A stretch of 64,000 nt of DNA from Pseudonocardia sp. 73-21 (GCF_001899645.1 NZ_MKVV01000083.1:124001-188000), one strand, 5' to 3'. Positions 50,312 to 59,064 are shown, numbered from the stretch's first letter. Notes: generated by a model from the letters alone, not told the origin. Program-made: numbers and translations.

Positions 50312-51459
50312 GATCGGGCTCCGAAGACGCGCAGGGCACTGCCGACCAGCCGCACGGTGCCGTCGGGGTGGTGGCAGGCGCCGCGGCCCTCGGTGAGCCC
50401 GGCGAGGCGGTACAGCTCGGCCCGATCATCAGGCCGGCTCCCGTGTCCGGCCGCGACCCGCCCCAGCTCGGCGGCGAGGCGCGGCAGCCCGTTGACGCAC
50501 GGTCCGCACTGGCCGGCGCTCTGCCCGGCAAGGTAGGCGGTGATGCGGGCGGTCTCGGCGAGACCCGACGCCCCGGCCGGGAGCACGATGAGCACCCCCG
50601 CGCCCGGTGACGCGCCGAACGTGCCCAGCGACGCCCGGCAGAACGCGGCGCCCGCGACCTCGTGCGGGGCCAGCCAGGCGCCGTGGAAGCCCCCGACCAG
50701 CACCGGGGTCTCGCCACGCGGACCGGCGAGCCCGACGACGTCTCGCAGGGGCGCCCCGTGGTCCACCTCGAACACCCCCGGCCGTGCGACCGCGCCGCTG
50801 ATCGTCACCAGCGCGGTGCCGGGCTCGGCCGCGGTGCCGCGGGAGCGGAACCAGGCCGCGCCGGACCGCGCGATCAGCCCGAGGTGGGCCAGGGTCTCCA
50901 CGTTCTGGACGAGGGTCGGCCGGCCGTGCACCCCGGACTCCACCACCCGCCGGAACTTGTCCCCGGGCACCGCTCGACGCCCCTCCAGCCCCGCGACGAC
51001 GGCCGTCTCCTCCCCGGAGACGAAGTGCTCCCCCGCGGCCACGACGTCGACCGGTACACGGTCGGAGCGCTGCGCCACGGCCGCCCGCACCGCGGCGACC
51101 GCAGCCGGTGTGACCACGAGATGCGCCCGGTCGGCGCCGACCGCGTCGGCCGCCACCGCCAGCCCGTCGAGCACGAGATGCGGCGCGGTGGTGAGCAGCA
51201 CCCGATCCTTGGAGCTGGCCGGCTCGCCCTCCGAGCCGTTGCCGACGACGACGGGCGTCCGGCCGGTGACCGTCACCGCGGCGTTCACGGCAGCGAGCTT
51301 GCGCGCCATCGGGAATCCGGCACCGCCGCGCCCGGTGAGGCCGGCGGCCGCGACCTCGGCGATCACGGCGGCTCCGCGCAGCGGCACCGGGCGCAGCGGC
51401 GGGCGTGTCGCGTCCAGGAGCGGGCTGGTACGCACAGGCGGGTCCAGGGTGGCGGTCAT
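50308..51459 (-). CDS. NuoF-like NADH-binding flavoprotein
   Basis: 383 residues. FMN/NADH segments of the 51-kDa complex I subunit are clear: TGRGGAGFPMARKLAAV, GNGSEGEPASSKDRVLL, GEHFVSGEETAVVAGLEGRR and HGRPTLVQNVETLAHLGL. The 4Fe-4S region reads QSAGQCGPCVNG with a later ACHHPDG, so the first of the usual three closely spaced cysteines is Ala and only three ligands remain. It would oxidise NAD(P)H and hand electrons to the small ferredoxin. ATG 51459 follows GGAAGG and overlaps the previous stop (ATGA). Confidence 0.85.
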   Translation of the reverse strand: MTATLDPPVRTSPLLDATRPPLRPVPLRGAAVIAEVAAAGLTGRGGAGFPMARKLAAVNAAVTVTGRTPVVVGNGSEGEPASSKDRVLLTTAPHLVLDGLAVAADAVGADRAHLVVTPAAVAAVRAAVAQRSDRVPVDVVAAGEHFVSGEETAVVAGLEGRRAVPGDKFRRVVESGVHGRPTLVQNVETLAHLGLIARSGAAWFRSRGTAAEPGTALVTISGAVARPGVFEVDHGAPLRDVVGLAGPRGETPVLVGGFHGAWLAPHEVAGAAFCRASLGTFGASPGAGVLIVLPAGASGLAETARITAYLAGQSAGQCGPCVNGLPRLAAELGRVAAGHGSRPDDRAELYRLAGLTEGRGACHHPDGTVRLVGSALRVFGARS

Positions 51460-52055
51460 CGGGGTCCTTCCGGGGGTCCGGTGCCGACGAGAGGCGGCGC
51501 GGTGACGGGAACGGGGGCGAGGTCGGGCACCTCCGCGAAGCGCTCGGAGACCCGCCAGCCGACCGCGGCGAGCACGGTGGCGACACACACCCCGGTGATC
51601 GTGAGCATCCAGCCGGTCGAGGCGTCGGAGCCGGAGCCCAGGCCATGGGCCAGGGCGATCGGCCAGGACGCGTAGGCGGCCCAGTGGATCCCGCGCCAGA
51701 CGCGGGGCCCGATCCGGTCGCGCAGCACGCTCGTGACTACCAGCGCCAGGATCAGGTCGAGCCCGAGGGCCCCGAGGCCGTACCAGAACGGGTGCGCGCC
51801 CGCGGAGAACGGGACGACGAGCGACACGAGGTTCAGCCCCGCGTAGGGGTCGAACAGCAGCGTGCCGACGTGGATCGCCAGGAACACCCCGGCGAGCAGG
51901 CTCGCGCTGCGGTGCACGGCGGTGACGGCGAAGCGGGGCAGCCCGGGCAGCGGTCGGCCCGACCGCGTCGCGACGCCCAGCGCGACGACGAGGGTGAGCA
52001 GGACGAGCGACACGACGCCGGTGCCGCGGCCGAGGTACCACAGGGCGTCGCTCAT
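51456..52055 (-). CDS. Ferric-reductase-like haem-b membrane protein
   Basis: 199 residues, about five to six membrane helices. Paired His in VHRSASLLAGVFLAIHVGTL and RGIHWAAYASWPIALAHGLG would ligate two b-haems, as in the ferric-reductase-like transmembrane domain (MsrQ/FRD fold); no flavin or NAD domain is attached. It probably moves electrons across the membrane from the NuoF-like/ferredoxin pair toward an outer flavin acceptor. Start ATG 52055 overlaps the apbE stop by four bases. Confidence 0.85.
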   Translation of the reverse strand: MSDALWYLGRGTGVVSLVLLTLVVALGVATRSGRPLPGLPRFAVTAVHRSASLLAGVFLAIHVGTLLFDPYAGLNLVSLVVPFSAGAHPFWYGLGALGLDLILALVVTSVLRDRIGPRVWRGIHWAAYASWPIALAHGLGSGSDASTGWMLTITGVCVATVLAAVGWRVSERFAEVPDLAPVPVTAPPLVGTGPPEGPR

Positions 52056-52960
52056 GACGGCCACTCTCCGAGAGCCACGATCGTGAACGAGGCTCCGTCG
52101 AGGCGGGCCGGGACGCCGAGCGAGCGCAGCCACGGCAGCGCGTCGAGCCCGCGCACGACCGCCGCGGTCGTGAGCGTGTTGGCCTCGACGCACGTGCCGG
52201 CGGCGACGCTGACGGTGCGCCACACGGGCTTCGCCGGGACGCCGGTGCGGGGGTCGAGCAGGTGGTGGGCCGTGCCGTGGTCCCAGATGCGGCTCACGGT
52301 GCTGGACGTGGCCAGCGCGCCGCCGGCGGCCAGGGTGACCGGGGCGACCGGGTCCTCCGCCTGGTCGCGGACGAGCACGCGCCAGCCGTCGTCGGGGGCG
52401 GGACCGGCGGTGGCGATGTCGCCGCCCAGCGCCACGAGCACCCCGGTGCCGCACGCGCGCGCCACCTCGGCGGCGCTGCGGTCGGCCGCCCAGGCCTTGG
52501 CCGTGGCGCCGAGGTCGAGCTGCGTGCCCGCGGGCACGGTGAGGGTGTCGCCGTCGAGGCGAAGGCGCCGCCAGGCCGGTTCGGGGGCGGCCAGGAAGGT
52601 CCGGATCGGTCCGCCTCCGAGCAGGGCGAAGTCCCGGTCGTAGCCGGCGGCGTTCATCGCGTGGGCGAGAGTCGGGTCGACGTCGCCGTCGGTCCGCTCG
52701 GCCGCCAGCACCGCCGTCGTCACGAGCTCGGCCAGCATCGGGCTCACCGGGGTCGGCGAGCCGTCGCCGGGGAGCATCATGATCTCGGAGTCGGGGCGGA
52801 AGCGGTTGCACGCCGCCTCCACCTGCCGCGTCACGTCCTCCACCACGCGGCGGGCCACGGGCAGCGCGTCCGGGTCGGTGACCACGAGCCGCGCCGTGGT
52901 GCTCCACAGCGGCCACTGGGCGGTGCCCGGCCCCACCGGGAGGGTCTCCAGGAGCGGCAT
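52052..52960 (-). CDS. apbE: FAD:protein FMN transferase ApbE
   Basis: 302 residues. It has NRFRPDSEIMML, the LDLGATAKAWAADRSA Mg/FAD-binding region, GVLVALGGDIATAGPAPDDG, SRIWDHGTAHHLLDPRTGVP and VWRTVSVAAGTCVEANTLTT. ApbE attaches FMN to a Ser/Thr of a partner protein outside the membrane. No signal peptide is seen. No FMN-bind protein is present in the window, so the target is unknown. ATG 52960 shares its A with the previous stop (TGATG). Confidence 0.92.
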   Translation of the reverse strand: MPLLETLPVGPGTAQWPLWSTTARLVVTDPDALPVARRVVEDVTRQVEAACNRFRPDSEIMMLPGDGSPTPVSPMLAELVTTAVLAAERTDGDVDPTLAHAMNAAGYDRDFALLGGGPIRTFLAAPEPAWRRLRLDGDTLTVPAGTQLDLGATAKAWAADRSAAEVARACGTGVLVALGGDIATAGPAPDDGWRVLVRDQAEDPVAPVTLAAGGALATSSTVSRIWDHGTAHHLLDPRTGVPAKPVWRTVSVAAGTCVEANTLTTAAVVRGLDALPWLRSLGVPARLDGASFTIVALGEWPS

Positions 52961-53220
52961 CACGAGCCGCCCGAGGAGGCCTGTGATCCGCCACTCGTCG
53001 AGCCCTGGCCGACCGAGGTCCCCGAGGGCTGCCAGGAGTTCGACGACGAGCCGTCGGTGGAGGTCGTGGCGGTGGTGGAGGAGCTGGTCGTGCTCGCGGA
53101 GGCAGTGCCGTGACCGGCGACGACGGCGAGACCGACGGCCCCGGCCACGCCCACACCGGCGATCGCCGCCGTCACGAGGACGACCCTGCGCTGTCCCGCT
53201 GCACGCGGTGTCCGGTTCAT
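52960..53220 (-). CDS. Small Ser/Thr-rich membrane-anchored protein
   Basis: 86 residues. The basic N-terminus (MNRTPRAAGQRR) is followed by one hydrophobic helix (VVLVTAAIAGVGVAGAVGLA) and a ~50-residue outer tail of mostly Ser, Thr and Gly (SSSTTATTST, SVGQGSTSGGSQASSGGS). There is no known domain and no S-G-A-[ST] flavinylation motif. It is first in the ApbE operon and its stop overlaps the apbE start. It could be an anchor, or a non-canonical FMN acceptor, by inference only. It is divergent from cydA. Confidence 0.65.
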   Translation of the reverse strand: MNRTPRAAGQRRVVLVTAAIAGVGVAGAVGLAVVAGHGTASASTTSSSTTATTSTDGSSSNSWQPSGTSVGQGSTSGGSQASSGGS

Positions 53221-53279
53221 GCATCCGACGGTGCCGACGTTGCCTGTGCGTCCGCTGTGCCGATCATGTGGACGCGATT

Positions 53280-53316
53280 CTTCTACGCGGTGTAGAACTA
53301 CTACAGAACGTAGAAG
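53280..53316. promoter_or_regulatory. Nested inverted-repeat operator between cydA and the ApbE operon
   Basis: CTTCTACG (53280-53287) pairs with CGTAGAAG (53309-53316). Inside lie TTCTAC-N5-GTAGAA (53281-53297) and TGTAG-N5-CTACA (53291-53305). Three TTCTAC/GTAGAA half-sites in 37 bases suggest a multimeric regulator acting on cydA, and perhaps on the divergent gene starting at 53220. Confidence 0.65.
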
Positions 53317-53335
53317 TTCCCGTGAGGAGGCTCCC

Positions 53336-54739
53336 GTGGATGCCCTGGACCTGTCCCGCTGGCAGTTCGGGATCACGACGATCTACCACTTCCTGTTCGT
53401 CCCGCTGACGATCGGTCTGTCGGTCGTCGTCGCCGCGCTGCAGACCGCGTGGCACCGCACCGGGCGGCCGGAGTACCTGCGCGCCACGAAGTTCTTCGGG
53501 AAGCTGTTCCTGATCAACTTCGCGATGGGCGTGGTCACCGGGATCGTGCAGGAGTTCCAGTTCGGGATGAACTGGTCGGCCTACTCGACGTTCGTCGGCG
53601 ACGTCTTCGGCGCCCCGCTGGCCCTGGAGGCGCTGCTGGCGTTCTTCCTGGAGTCCACGTTCATCGGTCTGTGGATCTTCGGCTGGGACCGGCTGCCGAA
53701 GCGCGTGCACCTGGCCACCATCTGGCTGGCCGCGATCGGCTCCAACCTCTCGGCGTTCTTCATCCTGGCCGCGAACGCGTGGATGCGGCACCCCGTCGGC
53801 TTCGTCGTGGACCCGATCACGAGACGGGCCCGGCTCACCGACATCGTCGCGGTGCTGACCAACCCGCAGGCGATCTCCACCTACGTGCACGTGCTCGGCG
53901 CGTCGTTCGTGGTGGCCGGGCTGTTCGTGGTGGCGGTGAGCGCGCTACGCATTCTCCGCGGAGATCACGACGACCTCTTCCGTCGCACGCTGCGCGCGGG
54001 CCTCGCCACCACCGCGGTCGCCGGCATCGTCGTCGCCCTCTCGGGGCACAACCAGGCCCAGCTGTTGGCCGGGTACTCGCCGATGAAGCTCGCGTCGGCC
54101 GAGGCGCTGTGGAAGACCGAGCAGCCCGCCGGGTTCTCGCTGTTCGCCGTCGGCGACGTCGAGGGCAGCCGCAACAGCATCAACGTCCAGATCCCGTACC
54201 TGCTGAGCTTCCTGGCCACCGACACGTTCTCCGCGCCCGTGCAGGGCATCACCGAGCTGCAGGCCCAGAGCGTCGCGCAGTACGGACCCGGCGACTACAT
54301 CCCCGACGTGCCCGTCCTGTACTGGGCGTTCCGGCTGATGATGGGGCTGGGCATGGCCGGTGTCGGCGTCGGCGTGGCCGGGCTGTGGCTCACCCGTCGC
54401 GGTCGGCTGCCGGTGCAGCGCTGGATGTACAAGCTGGCCATCGCGGCCCTGCCCGCGGCGTTGGCGGCCAACATCTTCGGCTGGGTGCTGACCGAGGTCG
54501 GCCGGCAGCCCTGGACGGTGGTGGGCGAGCTGCTCACCGCGGCCAGCGTCTCCCCCGGCGTCAGCCTCGTCGAGGTCGCGATCTCACTCACGGTGTTCAC
54601 CGCCCTCTACGGCGCGCTCGCGGTCGTCGAGGCCCGGTTGCTGTGGCGCTACGTGAAGGCCGGGCCCGAGCCCGTCGACACCGCCGCCGCGTCGTCCGAT
54701 TCAGGGGAGCCGGAGAAGCTCCCGGCGTTCGGGTACTAG
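53336..54739 (+). CDS. cydA: Cytochrome bd oxidase subunit I
   Basis: 467 residues, nine or so membrane helices. It opens ALDLSRWQFGITTIYHFLFV (haem b595 His), contains GMNWSAYSTFVGDVFGAPLA, FFLESTFIGLWIFGWDRL and the diagnostic GRQPW (EVGRQPWTVVGELL). The Q-loop is of the short kind. It oxidises quinol and, with CydB, reduces O2 to water with high affinity. GTG 53336 follows GAGGAGG. It heads cydABDC. Confidence 0.95.
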   Translation: MDALDLSRWQFGITTIYHFLFVPLTIGLSVVVAALQTAWHRTGRPEYLRATKFFGKLFLINFAMGVVTGIVQEFQFGMNWSAYSTFVGDVFGAPLALEALLAFFLESTFIGLWIFGWDRLPKRVHLATIWLAAIGSNLSAFFILAANAWMRHPVGFVVDPITRRARLTDIVAVLTNPQAISTYVHVLGASFVVAGLFVVAVSALRILRGDHDDLFRRTLRAGLATTAVAGIVVALSGHNQAQLLAGYSPMKLASAEALWKTEQPAGFSLFAVGDVEGSRNSINVQIPYLLSFLATDTFSAPVQGITELQAQSVAQYGPGDYIPDVPVLYWAFRLMMGLGMAGVGVGVAGLWLTRRGRLPVQRWMYKLAIAALPAALAANIFGWVLTEVGRQPWTVVGELLTAASVSPGVSLVEVAISLTVFTALYGALAVVEARLLWRYVKAGPEPVDTAAASSDSGEPEKLPAFGY

Positions 54740-54749
54740 GAGAGCCGTC

Positions 54750-55733
54750 ATGGACCTGCCCACCGTCTGGTTCGTCGCCATCGCCGTGCTGTGGACCGGC
54801 TACTTCGTCCTGGAGGGGTTCGACTTCGGCGTCGGCATGCTGCTGCCGGCGCTCGGCCGCCACCGCGGCACGGCGCTGAAGGCCATCGGCCCGGTCTGGG
54901 ACGGCAACGAGGTCTGGCTGATCACCGCGATCGGCGCGATGTTCGCCGCCTTCCCCGCCTGGTACGGGGCCACGCTGTCGGGCTTCTACGTGCCGGTGCT
55001 GCTCGTCGTGCTCGCGCTGATCGTGCGGGGGGTGGCACTGGAGTACCGGGGGAAGGCCCCGCGGAGCGAAGGCGGAGCGGGCGTCGACACGGCCGGCGAG
55101 CAGTGGCGCGCCCGGTGCGACCTCGGGATCGTCGTCGGCAGCGCCGTCCCGGCGTTCGTCTGGGGCCTGGTGTTCGCCAACCTCGTGCGCGGCGTCGAGC
55201 TGGGCGCCGACGGCGTGGTCACCTCGTCGCCGGCGGACCTGCTCAACCCCTACGCGCTGCTGGGCGGCCTGGTGACGCTCACGCTGTTCGCCCTGCACGG
55301 CGCGGTGTTCGTGGCCCTGAAGACCGACGGGCCCGCGCGGTTCCTGGGCCGGGCCCTGGTGAAGCGGCTGGCCCCGGTGGCGGTCGTGGCCCTGGCCGTC
55401 TTCCTGGCGCAGACCGCGGCCGGTTGGGTCACCGTCGTCGTCGTGGGGCTCCTCGTCGCCGCGGCGCTGCTCGCCGTGCGGGGGCGGGAGGGGTGGGCGT
55501 TCGTCGCCACCGCCGTCACGATCGCGGCGCTGACCGTGGTGATCTTCGGGTCGCTGTACCCGGCGGTACTGCCGTCGCTGACCGACCCCGCGTTCGACCT
55601 CACGGTGGCCAACGCCGCATCGGGGCCCTACACGCTGACGCTGCTGAGCTGGGTGGGCGGGATCTTCCTGCCGGTCGTGATCGCCTACCAGTCGTGGAGC
55701 TACTGGGTCTTCCGCCGGCGCGTGACGGCATGA
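54750..55733 (+). CDS. cydB: Cytochrome bd oxidase subunit II
   Basis: 327 residues. It has FVLEGFDFGVGMLLPALGRH, GPVWDGNEVWLITAIGAMFA, FPAWYGATLSGFYVPVLL and RGVALEYRGKAP, matching CydB, plus eight helices. It begins 10 bases after cydA and overlaps cydD by four bases. It stabilises the haem-bearing CydA. Confidence 0.95.
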   Translation: MDLPTVWFVAIAVLWTGYFVLEGFDFGVGMLLPALGRHRGTALKAIGPVWDGNEVWLITAIGAMFAAFPAWYGATLSGFYVPVLLVVLALIVRGVALEYRGKAPRSEGGAGVDTAGEQWRARCDLGIVVGSAVPAFVWGLVFANLVRGVELGADGVVTSSPADLLNPYALLGGLVTLTLFALHGAVFVALKTDGPARFLGRALVKRLAPVAVVALAVFLAQTAAGWVTVVVVGLLVAAALLAVRGREGWAFVATAVTIAALTVVIFGSLYPAVLPSLTDPAFDLTVANAASGPYTLTLLSWVGGIFLPVVIAYQSWSYWVFRRRVTA

Positions 55734-57388
55734 AGCCGCTGGACCCGCGGCTGGTGGCGACCACCCGGTCGGTCCGGGTCCACCTCGTCGTCGCGATCGC
55801 GTGCGGAGCGGCGCTGACCGGGCTGATCCTGGTGCAGGCCCGGCTGCTGGCGGGGGTGATCTCGGGCGGGCCGGCCACGGCCGCGCTCGCGGCGCTCGCC
55901 CTCGTCGTGTCCGCCCGGGTCGTCCTGGCCTACGGGGCCGAGACCGCGGCCCTGCGCAGCGCGGCGCGCGTCAAGTCCGATCTGCGCCGCCGGCTGGTCG
56001 CCCACGTGACCGGCCCGGCCGCCGACCCCGTGACGACCGACGCGGGCGAGCTCGCCACCCTCGCGACCCGGGGCCTCGACGCGCTCGACGACTACGTGGC
56101 CCGCTACCTGCCCCAGCTCGTGCTCGCCGTGCTCGTGCCCGTCGCCGTGCTGGTCGTCGTGGCGCGCGCCGACTGGATCTCCGCGCTGGTCATCGCCTGC
56201 ACCGTGCCGCTGATCCCGGTGTTCATGGCCCTGATCGGCTGGCACACCCAGGACCGGACGGCCCGCCAGTGGCGGCTGCTGGAGCGGCTCGGCGGCCATT
56301 TCCTCGACGTGGTCGAGGGCCTGCCGACGCTCGCGATCTTCCGCCGGGCGAAGGCCGAGGCCGAACTGATCCGCCGCGTGACCGACGAGCACCGCCGCGC
56401 CACGATGGGCACGCTGCGCGTCGCGTTCCTCTCGGCGTTCGTCCTGGAGCTGCTCGCGACGATCGCGGTGGCCCTGGTGGCCGTCGAGGTGGGGCTGCGG
56501 CTGCTCTACGGCCAGCTCGGCCTGGACACCGCCCTGCTCGTCCTGGTCCTCGCTCCGGAGGCCTACCTGCCGCTGCGCGAGGTCGGGGCGCGGTTCCACG
56601 CGAGCATGGAGGGCGTCGCGGCCGCCGGGCGGGTGTTCGCGGTCCTGGACGGCCCCGGCGGGCCCGCGCCCGAGCCGGCCGCTCCCGCCGAGCCGCCCAC
56701 CGGCGCCGAGATCCGCTTCCACGGCGTCGGCCTGACCTACCCGGGCCGCACGGAACCGGCGCTGGCGGGCGTCGACCTGGTGCTGCGCCCCGGCACCACC
56801 ACGCTCGTGACGGGCCGCAGCGGCGCGGGCAAGACCACGCTCCTGTCGCTGCTGCTGCGCTTCACCGAACCCGACGCGGGCCGGATCACGGTGGGCGAGG
56901 TCGATCTCGCGGACATCCCCGCCGGGGACTGGCGCCGCCGGGTGGCCTGGGTTCCCCAACGCCCCTACCTCCTCGACGCGTCGGTGGCCGACAACATCCG
57001 GCTCGGCACCATCGGCGGGGACGTCGAGACGGCCGCACGCCTGGCCGGCGCCCACGACGTGATCACCGCCCTCCCCGACGGCTACGCCACCCGCCTCGGT
57101 GAGCGCGGTACGAGGCTCTCGGCCGGGCAGCGCCAGCGGATCGCCCTGGCGCGCGCGTTCCTGCGGGTGGCGCGGACCCCCGACGCGATCGTCCTGCTCG
57201 ACGAGCCGACGGCCCACCTGGACCCGGAGAACGCGGCCCTGGTCCGGGCCGGCGTGGCGCGCCTCCTGGAGGGCCGCACGGGGCTGATCGTGGCCCACGA
57301 CGGAGGCTGGTCGGGGCTGGCCGACGAGGTGGTGGCCCTCCCCTGGTGCCAGGAAAGCCACTTTGCTGGCATCGGGGGTGGCTCGTGA
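55730..57388 (+). CDS. cydD: CydD: ABC subunit of the bd-oxidase assembly exporter
   Basis: 552 residues. Six helices, then an NBD with Walker A TGRSGAGKTTLLSLLLRF, signature LSAGQRQRIALARAFL, Walker B IVLLDEPTAHLDPENA and VAHDGGWSGLAD. CydDC transports thiols (cysteine/glutathione-like) or haem needed for bd-oxidase maturation. The final residues (LPWCQESHFAG) are encoded by the palindrome at 57347-57371. Stop overlaps cydC by four bases. Confidence 0.93.
   Translation: MKPLDPRLVATTRSVRVHLVVAIACGAALTGLILVQARLLAGVISGGPATAALAALALVVSARVVLAYGAETAALRSAARVKSDLRRRLVAHVTGPAADPVTTDAGELATLATRGLDALDDYVARYLPQLVLAVLVPVAVLVVVARADWISALVIACTVPLIPVFMALIGWHTQDRTARQWRLLERLGGHFLDVVEGLPTLAIFRRAKAEAELIRRVTDEHRRATMGTLRVAFLSAFVLELLATIAVALVAVEVGLRLLYGQLGLDTALLVLVLAPEAYLPLREVGARFHASMEGVAAAGRVFAVLDGPGGPAPEPAAPAEPPTGAEIRFHGVGLTYPGRTEPALAGVDLVLRPGTTTLVTGRSGAGKTTLLSLLLRFTEPDAGRITVGEVDLADIPAGDWRRRVAWVPQRPYLLDASVADNIRLGTIGGDVETAARLAGAHDVITALPDGYATRLGERGTRLSAGQRQRIALARAFLRVARTPDAIVLLDEPTAHLDPENAALVRAGVARLLEGRTGLIVAHDGGWSGLADEVVALPWCQESHFAGIGGGS
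57347..57371. repeat. 25-bp near-perfect palindrome in the end of cydD
   Basis: TGCCAGGAAAG, CCA, CTTTGCTGGCA: ten of eleven arm positions pair, loop of three. It encodes the last part of CydD and lies 14 bases before cydC. The form is that of a dispersed repetitive palindrome; its copy number elsewhere is not visible here. Confidence 0.65.
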
Positions 57389-59064
57389 GTCCTCTGCTGA
57401 GGATGGTCGCTCTTGCTCGGCCGCGGGGAGCGCGGTTCGCCCTCGGGGTGCTCGCCGGCGCCGTCGCCACCGCCTCCGCCGTCGCCCTGCTCGCGGCCGC
57501 GGCCTGGCTGATCGCGACCGCCGCCGAGCACCCGCCGCTCACGGCACTGAGCGTCGCGATCGTCGCCACCCGTGCGCTCGGCGTCACCCGTGGCCTCGCC
57601 CGCTACCTGGAACGCCTCGTCACCCACGACGCCGCGCTGCGCACCCTCGCCGACGTGCGGGTCCGGGTGTACGCGCGGCTGGCGGCCACCGAGCCCGTGC
57701 GCCGGTTCCGCTCCGGTGACCTCGTCACCCGCCTCGTCGGCGACACCGACGCCACCCAGGACCTGCTGATCCGTGGACTCACCCCACCGTTGGCCGCGCT
57801 CGTGGCCGGCGCCGGGGTCGTCACGTTGTCGACCATCGTGTTCGTACCGGGCGGGCTCGTGCTCGCCGCCGGGTTGGTGCTCGGCGGGCTCGCCGTGCCG
57901 CTGGCCGCCGCCGCGGCCGGGCGCGGCCCCGGGCGCCGCCGGGCCGCCGCGAACGCCGATCTGTCGACGGCGCTCGTCGACGCCCTGCACGGCGCCCCCG
58001 ACCTCGTCGCCTACGGCGCCATGCCCGCCGCCGTGGCCCGCATCGCACGCGCCGACGCCGAGCTCACCCGCGTGGCCCGCCGCGACGCCGGCCTCCTCGG
58101 GCTGGGCGCCGGCGCATCCGCGCTGGTCACGGGACTGACGCTGTGGGCGACGCTGCTGCTGGGCGTCGCCCACCTGGGCACGGTGTCCCTCGCCGTCGTC
58201 GTGCTCACCGCCCTGGCCGCGTTCGAGATCGTCGCCCCGCTGCCCGCGGCGGCGGCGCGGCTCGGGGCGGTGCGGGCGTCGGGCGCCCGGTTGTTCGACG
58301 TGCTCGACACCCCGCCCGCCGTGCAGCTCCGGCCCGCGGGCCCCGTCACCGCGGAGCGCGGCCTGCACGTGCGGGACCTGCGCGTGCGCTACGCCCCCGG
58401 CGAGCCCTGGGCCCTCGACGGCCTCGACCTCGACGTCGCCCCCGGACAGCGCGTGGCGGTGGTCGGACCGAGCGGAGCGGGCAAGAGCACACTCGCCGAC
58501 GTGCTGTTGCGCTTCCGCGACCCCGACGCGGGCACCGTCGCGCTCGACGGCGTCGACCTCACGTCCCAGGAGCCCTACGACACCAGGGCCACGATCAGTG
58601 GTGTGCCCCAGGACCCGCACGTCTTCGCGAGCACCGTCGCGGCGAACCTGCGCCTGGCCCGGGAGGGAGCCACCGACGCCGACCTGCGCGACGTGCTCGA
58701 CCGCGTCGGCATGGGCTCCACCACGCTCGACGAGGAGGTCGGCGCCCACGGCACGCGCCTGTCGGGCGGCATGCGCCAGCGTCTCGCCCTGGCCCGGGCG
58801 CTGCTCGCCGACCCGCGGATCCTCGTGCTCGACGAACCGACAACCCACCTGGACCCGAACACGGCCCGTGCCGTCCTCGACGATCTCCTCGACGCCACCG
58901 CGGACCGTTCGATGCTCCTCGTGACCCACGACCTCGCCGGGCTCGACCGGCTCGACGAGATCGTCGTCGTCCGCGAGGGTCGGGTGGAGCAGCGCGGCAC
59001 CGACGCCGAGCTCCGCGCCCGTCCCGGCTGGTACGCCGCCGCCACCACTCTCAGCGATCGATAG
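57385..59064 (+). CDS. cydC: CydC: ABC subunit of the bd-oxidase assembly exporter
   Basis: 559 residues. Six helices, then Walker A GPSGAGKSTLADVLLRF, signature LSGGMRQRLALARALL, Walker B ILVLDEPTTHLDPNTA and VTHDLAGLDR. Signature has Met for Glu. Partner of CydD. GTG 57385 lies within the cydD stop (GTGA). The 3' stop TAG is part of the next gene's probable -10. Confidence 0.93.
   Translation: MSPLLRMVALARPRGARFALGVLAGAVATASAVALLAAAAWLIATAAEHPPLTALSVAIVATRALGVTRGLARYLERLVTHDAALRTLADVRVRVYARLAATEPVRRFRSGDLVTRLVGDTDATQDLLIRGLTPPLAALVAGAGVVTLSTIVFVPGGLVLAAGLVLGGLAVPLAAAAAGRGPGRRRAAANADLSTALVDALHGAPDLVAYGAMPAAVARIARADAELTRVARRDAGLLGLGAGASALVTGLTLWATLLLGVAHLGTVSLAVVVLTALAAFEIVAPLPAAAARLGAVRASGARLFDVLDTPPAVQLRPAGPVTAERGLHVRDLRVRYAPGEPWALDGLDLDVAPGQRVAVVGPSGAGKSTLADVLLRFRDPDAGTVALDGVDLTSQEPYDTRATISGVPQDPHVFASTVAANLRLAREGATDADLRDVLDRVGMGSTTLDEEVGAHGTRLSGGMRQRLALARALLADPRILVLDEPTTHLDPNTARAVLDDLLDATADRSMLLVTHDLAGLDRLDEIVVVREGRVEQRGTDAELRARPGWYAAATTLSDR

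Noticed and set aside
53221..53335. Rex operator upstream of cydA
   Set aside because: No TGTGAAC-like dyad is present; the visible repeats have a different half-site (TTCTAC).
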